Shown: positions 23,729 to 32,072, counted from the stretch's first letter. The stretch is 64,000 nt of DNA from Roseburia sp. 1XD42-69 (GCF_003612565.1 NZ_RAZG01000008.1:1-64000), one strand, 5' to 3'. Notes: generated from the letters alone by a model not told the origin. A program made the numbers and translations.

Positions 23729-23824
23729 TCATTTCCCCCCTTCCAGCTTCCCGGCCATCCAGATGACCACCTTGGCCGCCGCTTTCCCAACAAGTTTCAA
23801 AACCTCTGTCACTGTCTTTTTCAT
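23729..23824 (-). CDS. 31-residue protein upstream of DUF932
   Basis: A short frame, MKKTVTEVLKLVGKAAAK on to WMAGKLEGGK, is preceded by AGGAGG at ideal spacing. Its stop is one base from the DUF932 ATG, and that gene's ribosome site is inside it, so coupling is likely. The peptide is amphipathic (basic N-terminus, hydrophobic AAAKVVIWMAG). Its role is unknown; membrane association is possible. Confidence 0.55.
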   Translation of the reverse strand: MKKTVTEVLKLVGKAAAKVVIWMAGKLEGGK

Positions 23825-23986
23825 TTCGTTATCCTCCTGCTTTTTTTATTTTGGCACCTGCAATAGCATTATGCCTTGTTACAGGAAGATAATGTATCAG
23901 CATTTCAAGGGGTTTTGCGCTTTTTTAAGCTCCGGTGGGACATAAAAAAACTGCCAACAATAAGCAGCAGCTTTTCCATATCCCTT

Positions 23987-24172
23987 TTAATAAATAATAT
24001 AGCGTTCATCAATCGTCTTTCCACAGTTTTTACACCTGCATACCTTTCTCACCTTCCGTTTTAAAACTTCGGCTTTTGACAACTTTTCCCTGCAATACGG
24101 GCACATATTTGTCCAAACGGGAGATGGGCTTACAATACCAGCTTTCCTGATGTTTAACTCTTTCCTGTCCAT
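23987..24172 (-). CDS. Small zinc-ribbon protein
   Basis: This 61-residue frame has CPYC about 24 residues in and CKNC near the end, so it can form one zinc ribbon. GGGAGG lies nine bases before ATG 24172. The longer open frame upstream is unlikely to be used. It precedes the recombination operon and is separated by about 160 bases with no clear gene (two 24-residue frames are possible there). Function unknown. Confidence 0.6.
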   Translation of the reverse strand: MDRKELNIRKAGIVSPSPVWTNMCPYCREKLSKAEVLKRKVRKVCRCKNCGKTIDERYIIY

Positions 24173-24302
24173 ACAATTTCCTCCCTGCCACATCTCTTTC
24201 ACAACTGTGTTTCCTAAACATAGAGTGTGAAACCAATAAACACTGATATAAACTAAGATAAACCAAAACAAACGATTTTTCAACCCACAAAGGAGGCCTG
24301 TT

Positions 24303-24476
24303 ATGTTTGAAAAAACACCTGATATCATGACCTTTAAGGAATGCCGGATGCTTTTAAAAGTTGGGAAAAACACTTTGCTGTATCTGATACATAGTGGGCA
24401 GATATATGCTTTTAAGATTGGGAACCGCTGGAAAATCCCAAAATCGGCTGTAATAGAATATCTGCGCCACAGATAG
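24303..24476 (+). CDS. Excisionase-like small helix-turn-helix protein
   Basis: The 57-residue protein reads MFEKTPDIMTFKECRMLLKV, GKNTLLYLIHSGQIYAFKI, and GNRWKIPKSAVIEYL, the excisionase/helix-turn-helix-17 pattern. AAAGGAGG is upstream and a strong terminator follows at 24522. It shares its N-terminal layout with the 61-residue gene at 18698, so two paralogues flank the recombination block in the same orientation. Confidence 0.75.
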   Translation: MFEKTPDIMTFKECRMLLKVGKNTLLYLIHSGQIYAFKIGNRWKIPKSAVIEYLRHR

Positions 24477-24521
24477 GCAGGATATTTTCTCCCGGCCTGT
24501 ATTCCTTATTTGAAATCAAGT

Positions 24522-24555
24522 AACAGGAGAGGCCCGAAAGAGCCTCTCCTGTTTT
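24522..24555 (+). terminator. Terminator of the small helix-turn-helix gene
   Basis: AACAGGAGAGGC (24522-24533) and GCCTCTCCTGTT (24542-24553) form a perfect 12-base stem with an 8-base loop, followed by TTTT. Confidence 0.8.
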
Positions 24556-24585
24556 CATCCGTCATAAAAATAAAATAATATTTTC

Positions 24586-27390
24586 CTATTTTTTCTTTAA
24601 CTTCATAGTCTTTTTCTTGTAGCCCGTTCTGCTTGTAAGTTTCTTCTGATATTTTTTATAATGCTTCTTTGGCACTTTAATCACTGCCTTGTTAGAAATT
24701 CCTTTAATCGCCCCTTCTTCTATGTCAATCACGGAATTGGCATTAATGGTAATGGTTTTTAACTTGGAACAGCCATAAAATGCGTTTTTCCCCAATTCTT
24801 CCATGCTCTTTGGAAGGGTGACTGCTGTCAGCTTTGTACATTTTCGGAATGCAGAAGAGCCGATAACCTCTACCTTTTTCCCCAATTTTAAAGAAGCCAT
24901 GTTTTTACAGCCGTAAAATGCATAATTTTCAATGCTTGTTACATTGTTTCCTACTTCCACACTCTTTATTTTCGTATTTTTGTAGAACGCTTTCTGCCCG
25001 ATGGATGTAACCTTGTAGGTAATGCCCTCACACTTAATAGTGGCAGGAATCACTGCTTTCGTCAGATTTTTCTTTGAAGTGCTGCTTACCTCCACTTCAA
25101 GGGCCTCGTCGTCCATCACTTCATACACGAAATTCCCGCTGAGGAAAGTGTCGCCCTGACTGTAGACACTTTCTTTCCCGGCACTGTATGGCAGGATTGT
25201 GAAACTCATGCTGACCGCTCCTGTATAGATGCCAGTTCCCTCAATAATTGCATATGCAGTTCCCTCATTCACGTTGTCCTTATAGCTTACCTGATAATCG
25301 GTTCCCAGTATCAAAGCCTTTCCCTCTAAAGTTACACTTACCGAAGGTCTTTTCGCAGAACCGTCGTAGGTAAAAATGGTTTCATTGAGTACGAACTCTG
25401 CACCTTCTATGGAAATTCCCTCAATCTGATATGGTACACTTTTCGTCCCTTTATAGAGATTCTTTCCTGACACTTTTACAGTTGCCTGACCCGGATATAC
25501 TGTATCCTGATATTCCAGAGTATAATCTATGTTTTCCTGCAAGAAATTCCCCATTTTATCTTTAACAGTTACTGCTGGTTTTTTTTCGGTTCCATCTGCT
25601 TGGACAGATGTGTATGCCAGGTTTACTTTACATTGTTCTATGGAATTTTTATATATCTGATAGGTTACAACTTTTGTCCCTTTGTAAGCACCTATTCCGG
25701 TTATTATTGCCTGGGCTGTTCCTTCCTCTATATTATTTGCATAGGATAGTGTATAATCTGTTCCCTCTTTCAACTCTTTACCCTGATAAGCCACTTCTAC
25801 CACTGGCATCTTCTCTGTTCCGTCATATTGGACTGATTCATAAGAGAGATTTATATCACAATTTTCTACTGCAATTTTATATATTTTATAAGTTAAGATT
25901 TTAGTCTCTTTATAGCCACCCTTTCCTGTTATTGTTACCTTAGCTTCTCCCTCCTCTACATTATCCGCATACTCTAATGCATAGTCCACTCCCTCTTCTA
26001 GCTTTTTGCCTTTATATGACACTTCTACATCCGGCTTTTTCTCTGTTCCGTCATATTGGACTGATTCATAAGATAAATTTATATCACATTCTATTATGGA
26101 TTTTTTATATATCTGGTAAGTCAATATCTGACTCCCTCTATAACCATTCTTACCAGTTATTATTACCTTGGCTGTCCCCTCTTCTATATTATTTTCATAC
26201 TCTAACAGATAATTTTCTCCTTCTTTCAATCTTTTTCCTTTATGCAGCACTTCTACCACTGGCTTCTTTTCTGTCCCGTCATATTGAATGGATGTATACG
26301 ACAAATTCACATCACAATCCTTAATCAATGCATAAATATCAAAGTTTACAGACTTCTCTCCAAAAAAGTTTCCTTTTCCTCTCACTGTAACAGTGGATTT
26401 TCCTGGCTCAATATTATTTGCATAAATAATTTCATATTCATTTCCCTCTTGCAACAATACCTGATTTCCATCTTCGAGTGTATATTTCACTCTTAACATT
26501 GGCCTAAGTTCTGCCCCTACATATTCAATTTCTTCTCCTCCAAAAATTACTCCGTCCTCAGGCGCTTTTCCTCCAGTTGTATAATATCCTAACATGACTA
26601 TTTCTGCACTACTTATGTCATGTTTTTTTAGCATATCCAAATATGGAACAAGTTTAGTAGCAGCAGCTCTACGGGCTGCCTCTGATTTCCCACAAATCAT
26701 TACTTCATCCAACTGACTTTCCGCCATAAACTCCGCATCCATTTGCTCCAATGTTTCTGGTAAGTATACTCTGGTCAAGCATGGATGGGGAGGATAGACT
26801 CCAAACCAATCCTTCCCAGTCGAAACTACACCTTCATGTAAAACTACCTTTTTCAGATTAGTCATATCCATAGCACCATACGGCACATGCTTGATAGAAC
26901 CAGGTATTTCTATTTCAGACAAACCTTTACAACCTTGAAAAACACCTCCCCCTAACACCGTAATGGTTTCTGGTAAATCTATTTCTCTTAGATTTGAATT
27001 CCACATAAATGCACCACTCTTTATCTCCTTCAAAGAAGATGTCGGCAAAACTAATTCCGTTTCCAACATTTCTCCAAATGCACACTCTCCAATACAAGTA
27101 ATGCCTTCTTCAATTACTATTTTATCTATTTTTCTTCTATACTGATGCCAGGGTGCTTTCATCCCACTATAAAAATCCGCATAATCCTTTATAGCGCCTT
27201 GTCCAGAAACGGTAAGTATCCTCTCCCCGCTGTCTACGGTCCATGTCACATTTTCTTCATTCCCCTCTGCCCCGCAAGTTCCGCTGTCTACAATGGACGC
27301 TTTCGCTTCTAATCCGCATGGTACAACGCCAATCACAAATACAATCATCAACATCCACATGATTTTTAGCATAAACTTTTGTTTTTTCAT
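24586..27390 (-). CDS. BspA-type leucine-rich repeat surface protein
   Basis: This 934-residue secreted protein has a signal peptide (KKQKFMLKIMWMLMIVFVIGVVP, cleaved near residue 30). It then has LRR_5 repeats to about residue 220, with LREIDLPETITVLGG and similar units. After residue 280 come about five modules of 80-85 residues. Each carries YDGTEKKPxVEV, an LEYANNIEEGTAK-like strand and an ILTYQIYK ending. A second LRR_5 block and a Lys-rich tail close the protein. No LPXTG anchor is visible. The family mediates adhesion to host or other cells. AGGAGG precedes the ATG. It is the last gene of a cargo operon. Confidence 0.82.
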   Translation of the reverse strand: MKKQKFMLKIMWMLMIVFVIGVVPCGLEAKASIVDSGTCGAEGNEENVTWTVDSGERILTVSGQGAIKDYADFYSGMKAPWHQYRRKIDKIVIEEGITCIGECAFGEMLETELVLPTSSLKEIKSGAFMWNSNLREIDLPETITVLGGGVFQGCKGLSEIEIPGSIKHVPYGAMDMTNLKKVVLHEGVVSTGKDWFGVYPPHPCLTRVYLPETLEQMDAEFMAESQLDEVMICGKSEAARRAAATKLVPYLDMLKKHDISSAEIVMLGYYTTGGKAPEDGVIFGGEEIEYVGAELRPMLRVKYTLEDGNQVLLQEGNEYEIIYANNIEPGKSTVTVRGKGNFFGEKSVNFDIYALIKDCDVNLSYTSIQYDGTEKKPVVEVLHKGKRLKEGENYLLEYENNIEEGTAKVIITGKNGYRGSQILTYQIYKKSIIECDINLSYESVQYDGTEKKPDVEVSYKGKKLEEGVDYALEYADNVEEGEAKVTITGKGGYKETKILTYKIYKIAVENCDINLSYESVQYDGTEKMPVVEVAYQGKELKEGTDYTLSYANNIEEGTAQAIITGIGAYKGTKVVTYQIYKNSIEQCKVNLAYTSVQADGTEKKPAVTVKDKMGNFLQENIDYTLEYQDTVYPGQATVKVSGKNLYKGTKSVPYQIEGISIEGAEFVLNETIFTYDGSAKRPSVSVTLEGKALILGTDYQVSYKDNVNEGTAYAIIEGTGIYTGAVSMSFTILPYSAGKESVYSQGDTFLSGNFVYEVMDDEALEVEVSSTSKKNLTKAVIPATIKCEGITYKVTSIGQKAFYKNTKIKSVEVGNNVTSIENYAFYGCKNMASLKLGKKVEVIGSSAFRKCTKLTAVTLPKSMEELGKNAFYGCSKLKTITINANSVIDIEEGAIKGISNKAVIKVPKKHYKKYQKKLTSRTGYKKKTMKLKKK

Positions 27391-27437
27391 CGCTCTTCCT
27401 CCTGTTCTTTAATCTTACATTAACAAAAAAACATACA

Positions 27438-27596
27438 TCATTTGCCTTTCTGCCCTTTTTCATATTCTTTCCGAATCGTTCCTATCTTTTTGTCCGCACG
27501 TGTATCCCTTCCATCCGGATTCCGAATCGTTCCTGGCGGCAAACCATGATTCTTTTCAAATGCACCCACGGTACAATCCTTCCTTGTTTTTCGCAC
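27438..27596 (-). CDS. 52-residue basic protein, GTG start
   Basis: A frame from GTG 27596 (AGGAGG eight bases upstream) encodes a Lys/Arg-rich peptide with FEKNHGLPPGTIRNPDGRDT and KKIGTIRKEYEKGQ. It is too long to be chance with such a ribosome site. It resembles short basic proteins seen in mobile islands, but I recognise no family. It precedes the LRR gene by 47 bases on the same strand. Confidence 0.5.
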   Translation of the reverse strand: MRKTRKDCTVGAFEKNHGLPPGTIRNPDGRDTRADKKIGTIRKEYEKGQKGK

Positions 27597-27617
27597 TTTG
27601 ATTTCCTCCTGATAAAA

Positions 27618-28046
27618 TTAATTTTTTCTTCTTAAACACATGGATGCTCCATTATACTTTACTTCCACCTCATATCCTTTGAGGATAGACAAAAGCAAAG
27701 CTACCGCAACCCCTGATGCCAGAATTGTCGCAGCCATCTCTCCTCCCGTAATTTCTATAATCGGTGCAGCCGATGCCGCTGTAATAGAAACCGCCGCTCC
27801 TCCTATTGCTACGGGCGCTCCTACCGTAGTAACTCCTATTGTTGCAACTCCTGCTGCTGTTGCCAAAGCTACTGTTAAAGCGGCAATTTTACGGGGCGAC
27901 AGCAAACCTATCCATCGCAGCTTTCTGGCCAAATCTCCCTGAATTTCAATATGCTCTTTCTTTTGATTTACCGCCGTTTTTAATTGCTCTTTTGTTGTGA
28001 CTATTACCCGGTCTTGCTCCTTTTTCCTACGCATGAATTTTCGCAT
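27618..28046 (-). CDS. Small alanine/glycine-rich membrane protein
   Basis: The 142-residue protein has a basic N-terminus and about three hydrophobic segments between residues 54 and 124 (KIAALTVALATAAGVATIGV, GGAAVSITAASAAPIIEITG, ATILASGVAVALLLSILKGY). A short charged tail follows. No family is recognised. AGGAG stands before its ATG. It follows the DUF697-like protein and precedes the 52-residue protein, so these are probably a unit serving the envelope. Confidence 0.6.
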   Translation of the reverse strand: MRKFMRRKKEQDRVIVTTKEQLKTAVNQKKEHIEIQGDLARKLRWIGLLSPRKIAALTVALATAAGVATIGVTTVGAPVAIGGAAVSITAASAAPIIEITGGEMAATILASGVAVALLLSILKGYEVEVKYNGASMCLRRKN

Positions 28047-28092
28047 ATTTTTCTCCTATCGCTTCTAATGTTCCATTTATCCTTGTATCCAA

Positions 28093-28554
28093 TCACTTAT
28101 TCGAAAATCTTAATCCTTCAAATGCGCTTTTCAATTCACCTGCAGTCTCAACAATATTTTCTGGGTTTTCACCCTGGGACATTCTATAAAAATCATCAGC
28201 TATAACCCAGCCTAATGCTTCTGTTAATGCCGCCGCTGTAGATGCACCGATAAATCCTCCAACTACTGTTCCTACACCTGGCACCGCTTTGAGGAGATTG
28301 GATGCCACTGCCCGGCCTGCTTGTTGAGTCACCCCAACCCCCAGAATAGATTTTGCCGCAGCATCAGACAATGTTATGTCAAATTCTTTCCCTAATGCAA
28401 TAATCATACCTATTTGTGCTGCGGTTATCGGTATGGCATCAGACATGGGTATCGGAATAGCACCTGCCGCAGCGGACGCTGCTGTTGCGGAATGTATTAC
28501 CAACTGACACCTTTTTTTCAGTTCTTTCGGCATATGTACTTTAGACTTGCTCAT
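28093..28554 (-). CDS. DUF697-like membrane-associated protein
   Basis: The 153-residue protein looks like the DUF697 domain found alone or after GTPase domains: IPIPMSDAIPITAAQIGMI, ITLSDAAAKSILGVGV, and PGVGTVVGGFIGASTAAALTEA. The GTPase is missing. The two long hydrophobic stretches suggest membrane insertion. AGGAG precedes the ATG. It is the second gene of the cargo operon led by the Mor-like regulator. Confidence 0.65.
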   Translation of the reverse strand: MSKSKVHMPKELKKRCQLVIHSATAASAAAGAIPIPMSDAIPITAAQIGMIIALGKEFDITLSDAAAKSILGVGVTQQAGRAVASNLLKAVPGVGTVVGGFIGASTAAALTEALGWVIADDFYRMSQGENPENIVETAGELKSAFEGLRFSNK

Positions 28555-28582
28555 ATTTTTCTCCTTCTACTGCTTAAAATTT

Positions 28583-28852
28583 TTATTGATTATCTTCTCT
28601 TAGAATCTGTCTCACTCTGCTCTCACATAATCCATATTTCTGAACCAGGCAACGGACACTCACCCCCTCTTCACGTTCTTTCACAATCTGCTGTGCAATG
28701 TACTTATGAGAATAAAATCTGCGTGGAAACATCATCTGCATACCTTTGAAGTGAAGATAGATTTCATGCGCATTATCAATGCCCACAGTCTCCGCCAATT
28801 CCTTATAAATACCTGCCAAATCTTCTGTAGTAGCATCCAATAATTTCTTCAA
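28583..28852 (-). CDS. Mor/DUF-type helix-turn-helix protein
   Basis: This 89-residue protein has the Mor-activator-like layout: DLAGIYKELAETVGIDNAHEI, FKGMQMMFPRRFYSHKYIA, then a C-terminal helix-turn-helix VRCLVQKYGLCESRVRQIL. The best start is a TTG at 28852 because GAGAGGTG lies upstream. The longer frame opens at TTG 28876. It is the first gene of the operon with the DUF697-like, membrane, 52-residue and LRR genes and probably activates it (inference). Confidence 0.65.
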   Translation of the reverse strand: MKKLLDATTEDLAGIYKELAETVGIDNAHEIYLHFKGMQMMFPRRFYSHKYIAQQIVKEREEGVSVRCLVQKYGLCESRVRQILREDNQ

Positions 28853-28978
28853 TATGCTCACCTCTCTTATGTTCAAATTATAATATTTTCAAATTGCAGT
28901 TCACACTAATAAAATGCACTGTAATTTCTACTTGTAAATTGCTCTTTTAACTTGGCTAACTATTTTTAAAACTAAAAA

Positions 28979-29010
28979 GAACCCATAAGACTTAAACATC
29001 TTATGGGTTC
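28979..29010 (-). terminator. Terminator after the HEPN gene
   Basis: GAACCCATAAGA (28979-28990) and TCTTATGGGTTC (28999-29010) form a perfect 12-base stem. On the minus strand it is followed by TTTTTAGTTTT, so it ends the MNT/HEPN transcript. Confidence 0.8.
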
Positions 29011-29121
29011 CTGCCAACCTGCTTTTATAGATTTTTTCATTTTCAACATACTCTAATATTCAAAGATACAAGCGTATATGTTTTACATCCTATCCCCTGT
29101 ATCTTGTTTACATATCTGATT

Positions 29122-29529
29122 CTACATTCTTTCCGCACAGTAATCCTCTATTTGCCCAATCAATTCTTTTGCAGTCAGAATCTGTTCTTCCGCTTTTTCT
29201 TTTGTAGCAATATAAAAATCATCATAATCACTGGCATGGCGGATTTGTTCTGCACGTGCAATCCGTCTTCCAAAGGCTTTAGGAAAAATTTCCGTCTTTA
29301 CATAATCCTTGTTAAAATTAGCCAATGTGTCTTTGTGACGCTTATATGACTTCCCATCTAAAGCATGAACAGCCGATATAGCATAATAAACCACATAACA
29401 AGCCCGGTTATTGGCTCCCCGGTATTCTCCCTCTGTCAACAGAATATTGACCGACAGCAAATCACTCTTCGCTGTTTCAATACGATAGCGCACTAAACCA
29501 CCGATACTTCCCCTTTCAGGCTCTTCCAT
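29122..29529 (-). CDS. HEPN domain protein (toxin-type)
   Basis: The 135-residue protein has a HEPN fold pattern: LVRYRIETAKSDLLSVNILL, YVVYYAISAVHALDGK, and IRHASDYDDFY with the conserved Arg/His of the RX4-6H-like site. Family members with a MNT nucleotidyltransferase partner act as RNases. The start ATG 29529 follows GGGGTGG and lies inside the end of the MNT gene, so translation is coupled. It ends at a terminator. The pair likely stabilises the integrated element (inference). Confidence 0.75.
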   Translation of the reverse strand: MEEPERGSIGGLVRYRIETAKSDLLSVNILLTEGEYRGANNRACYVVYYAISAVHALDGKSYKRHKDTLANFNKDYVKTEIFPKAFGRRIARAEQIRHASDYDDFYIATKEKAEEQILTAKELIGQIEDYCAERM

Positions 29530-29857
29530 ACAATTCCACCCCTTCCTTTTGCACATTTGTATAAAAAGGATGAATTCCCAGCCACTTCTTAAAATGGGTA
29601 TTGCTCTTTGCTATGGGCTTAATATCCGTGTCATGCTCCTCGTTGAAATCATAGGTAGACCATGACAACTGCTTGCTGTACTTTTCAATCTCCATATCCG
29701 CCAAATCAACCAATATCACAATATCAATATCTGAATCCGGTCTGAAATCACCTCTTGCGTAAGAACCGTACAGGATTACAGACTTTAACCGCTCTCCATA
29801 TATTTTCTTTACTTCTTCTACATACTGCCCAAGCAGAATATTTGTCGATATCGGCAT
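29516..29857 (-). CDS. MNT-type nucleotidyltransferase (antitoxin-type)
   Basis: This 113-residue protein is a minimal nucleotidyltransferase with GSYARGDFRPDSDIDIVIL, the GSxxRG and DxD metal-binding motif, in the first half. In MNT/HEPN modules it modifies the HEPN toxin with AMP and keeps it silent. It overlaps the HEPN gene by 14 bases. It is the first gene inside the element next to lysS, only about 260 bases from the inner core repeat. Confidence 0.82.
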   Translation of the reverse strand: MPISTNILLGQYVEEVKKIYGERLKSVILYGSYARGDFRPDSDIDIVILVDLADMEIEKYSKQLSWSTYDFNEEHDTDIKPIAKSNTHFKKWLGIHPFYTNVQKEGVELYGRA

Positions 29858-30087
29858 GGTTTCCCTCCCTTCGCTCTTGCAAAATGGATTCTCAATAGAA
29901 TAAGCAACGTCAGCCTTTACGCCAAAATCTCTGCCACTTTATATAATATGAATTTTCCTATTTTTTATAGATTCCCATATTTTTTTACATCTTTTAAAAA
30001 TTTGGGCGTAAATTGGGCGTACAGGCGTAAATATTTTTACGCCCGCAAATCCCAAAGCCCTTGATTTTAAAGGTTTCCCCGCCTCAC
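29858..30087. other. Non-coding inner attachment region
   Basis: No gene is seen. The interval holds GGGCGTA copies at 30004 and 30015, an inverted pair GGCGTAAA (30024-30031) with TTTACGCC (30036-30043), and CCTTGATTTTA (from 30058), which is also near the outer core. It ends at the lysS stop. Confidence 0.6.
30004..30043. repeat. Right arm-type repeats, GGGCGTA
   Basis: GGGCGTA at 30004 and 30015 (11-base spacing), AGGCGTAAA at 30023 and the inverted TTTACGCC at 30036-30043 match the motif at 11949-11978. The GGGCGTAAATTGGGCGTA block is shared between both ends. Confidence 0.6.
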
Positions 30088-31578
30088 TTATTTCTCCAAA
30101 GTCTTCATCGTCGGGAACAACAACACATCCCTAATCGCCGGCGAATCTGTCATCATCATCACCATCCGATCAATTCCAAATCCAATCCCCCCGGTAGGCG
30201 GCATTCCAATACAAAGTGCATTTAAGAAATCCTCATCCGTATGGTTTGCCTCTTCGTCCCCCGCTGCCAAAAGCTTCTCCTGGGCCTCAAAACGTGCTCT
30301 CTGGTCAATGGGGTCATTGAGCTCAGAATATGCATTGGCCATTTCCCAACCGTTCATAAAGAACTCAAAACGCTCCACATACTCCGGGTTCTCCGGCTTT
30401 TTCTTCGTAAGAGGCGAAATCTCAACGGGATGATCCATAATAAAAGTAGGCTGAATCAAATGATCCTCCACATACTCCTCAAAAAACAGATTTAAAATAT
30501 CTCCTTTCCCATGCCTGTCCTCATACTCAATATGGTGTTCATCTGCCAGTTTCTTCGCATCCTCTGTAGAATGAATATCGTTGAAATCCACATTGGCATA
30601 CTTCTTCACCGCCTCCACCATAGTAAGACGTTCAAAAGGTTTGGACAAATCCATCTCATGCTCCCCATACTTAAGTACAAGGGAACCTGTTACCTCTTTT
30701 GCCACATAACGGTACAAATTTTCCGTCAAATCCATCATACCGTGATAATCCGTGTACGCCTGATATAACTCCATAAGGGTGAACTCCGGGTTATGCCTGG
30801 TATCTAATCCCTCGTTGCGGAATACCCGGCCAATCTCATACACCCGCTCCATGCCCCCTACAATCAGGCGCTTTAAATAAAGTTCCAGGGAAATCCGAAG
30901 CTTCAAATCCTCGTTTAAGGCATTAAAATGGGTCTCAAAGGGCCTCGCCGCCGCCCCTCCTGCATTGGAAACCAACATGGGAGTCTCCACTTCCATAAAA
31001 CCTTCCCCGTCCAGATACCTGCGGATACTGCTGATTACTTTGGAACGCTTAATAAAGGTATCCTTCACCTCAGCGTTCATAATCAAATCCACATAGCGCT
31101 GACGGTATCTCATATCCGTATCCGTAAGACCGTGAAATTTCTCCGGCAAAATCTGAAGGCTCTTTGACAACAGTGTAACAGAAGATGCATGGACAGAAAT
31201 TTCACCGGTTTTGGTTTTAAACACTTCCCCGGTAATTCCAAGGATATCTCCCACATCATATTTTTTAAAGTCCTTGTAGGAATCCTCACCGATGCTGTCC
31301 CTTGCCACATATGCCTGAATATTCCCCTTAAGATCCGTCACATTACAAAAAGACGCTTTCCCCATCACGCGTTTAAACATCATACGTCCCGCAATGGTAA
31401 CCTGCTGTTCTTCTAAAGAATCATAATTCTCTTTAATCTCCATGCTGTGGTGGCTTACGTCAAATTTCGTAATCCGGAACGGGTCTTTCCCGTTTTCCTG
31501 AAGCTCCTGCAATTTCTCATGCCGCACCTTTATAAGCTGATTAATATCCTGCTCCTGTACATTCTTCTGCTCTGCCAT
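30088..31578 (-). CDS. lysS: Lysine--tRNA ligase
   Basis: This 496-residue class II enzyme charges tRNA-Lys with lysine. It has an N-terminal OB-fold (residues about 55-150), motif 1 around FMEVETPMLVSNAGGAAARPF, motif 2 RVFRNEGLDTRHNPEF, and motif 3 GIGFGIDRMVMMM near the end. Length is normal. AGGAGG precedes ATG 31578. It is the last gene of the argF-birA-coaX-dusB-greA operon. Its final codons contain the 15-base attachment core (30104-30118), so the product is intact despite the element inserted directly downstream. Confidence 0.97.
   Translation of the reverse strand: MAEQKNVQEQDINQLIKVRHEKLQELQENGKDPFRITKFDVSHHSMEIKENYDSLEEQQVTIAGRMMFKRVMGKASFCNVTDLKGNIQAYVARDSIGEDSYKDFKKYDVGDILGITGEVFKTKTGEISVHASSVTLLSKSLQILPEKFHGLTDTDMRYRQRYVDLIMNAEVKDTFIKRSKVISSIRRYLDGEGFMEVETPMLVSNAGGAAARPFETHFNALNEDLKLRISLELYLKRLIVGGMERVYEIGRVFRNEGLDTRHNPEFTLMELYQAYTDYHGMMDLTENLYRYVAKEVTGSLVLKYGEHEMDLSKPFERLTMVEAVKKYANVDFNDIHSTEDAKKLADEHHIEYEDRHGKGDILNLFFEEYVEDHLIQPTFIMDHPVEISPLTKKKPENPEYVERFEFFMNGWEMANAYSELNDPIDQRARFEAQEKLLAAGDEEANHTDEDFLNALCIGMPPTGGIGFGIDRMVMMMTDSPAIRDVLLFPTMKTLEK
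30104..30118. repeat. Inner core attachment repeat, inside lysS
   Basis: TTCATCGTCGGGAAC on the plus strand encodes FPTMK of LysS on the minus strand. It is identical to 11819-11833. Integration here keeps the lysS reading frame. Confidence 0.78.
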
Positions 31579-31592
31579 TTTATCCTCCTGTT

Positions 31593-32072
31593 TTACATGG
31601 AACGCTGAATTTCCAAAACTTTATATGACAATTCTCCTACCTGTGTCTCCACTGTGACAGTATCTCCTACCTTGGCTCCCATAAGCGCCCGGCCCACGGG
31701 GGACTCATTGGAAATTTTCCCTTTCAGGCTGTTTGCCTCCGTGGAACCCACAATTTTATACTCTAATTCCTCGTCAAACTCGCAATCTAAAATGTGGACG
31801 GTACAGCCAATGCTGATTTTATCCAGCTCCACTTCCTCTTCCACAACCACTTCCGCATTTTTTAAGATTTTTTCAATCTCTTCGATACGGGCCTCAATAT
31901 CCCTCTGCTCGTCTTTTGCAGCGTCGTACTCTGCGTTCTCGGATAAATCCCCCTGCTCTCTGGCCTCTTTGATTTTCTGGGCCACATCTTTTCTCTTAAC
32001 TACTTTTAAATCCTGTAACTCATCCTCTAACTTTTTCAATCCCTGATACGTTAAAATATTTTTTTTATCCAT
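31593..32072 (-). CDS. greA: Transcription elongation factor GreA
   Basis: The 159-residue protein has the N-terminal coiled coil (LKKLEDELQDLKVVKRKDVA, then AREQGDLSENAEYDAAKDEQ with the acidic tip) and the C-terminal FKBP-like domain ending VLEIQ. It rescues backtracked RNA polymerase. Length is normal. Next to lysS in the same operon, with a 14-base gap. Confidence 0.96.
   Translation of the reverse strand: MDKKNILTYQGLKKLEDELQDLKVVKRKDVAQKIKEAREQGDLSENAEYDAAKDEQRDIEARIEEIEKILKNAEVVVEEEVELDKISIGCTVHILDCEFDEELEYKIVGSTEANSLKGKISNESPVGRALMGAKVGDTVTVETQVGELSYKVLEIQRSM

Noticed and set aside
23825-23986. Two 24-residue minus-strand frames between the zinc-ribbon gene and the 31-residue gene
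   Set aside because: Start signals are weak and nothing distinguishes them from chance; they are mentioned only as possibilities.
31579-31592. T-box or other lysine-responsive leader before lysS
   Set aside because: The gap to greA is only 14 bases; lysS is inside an operon with no room for such a leader.
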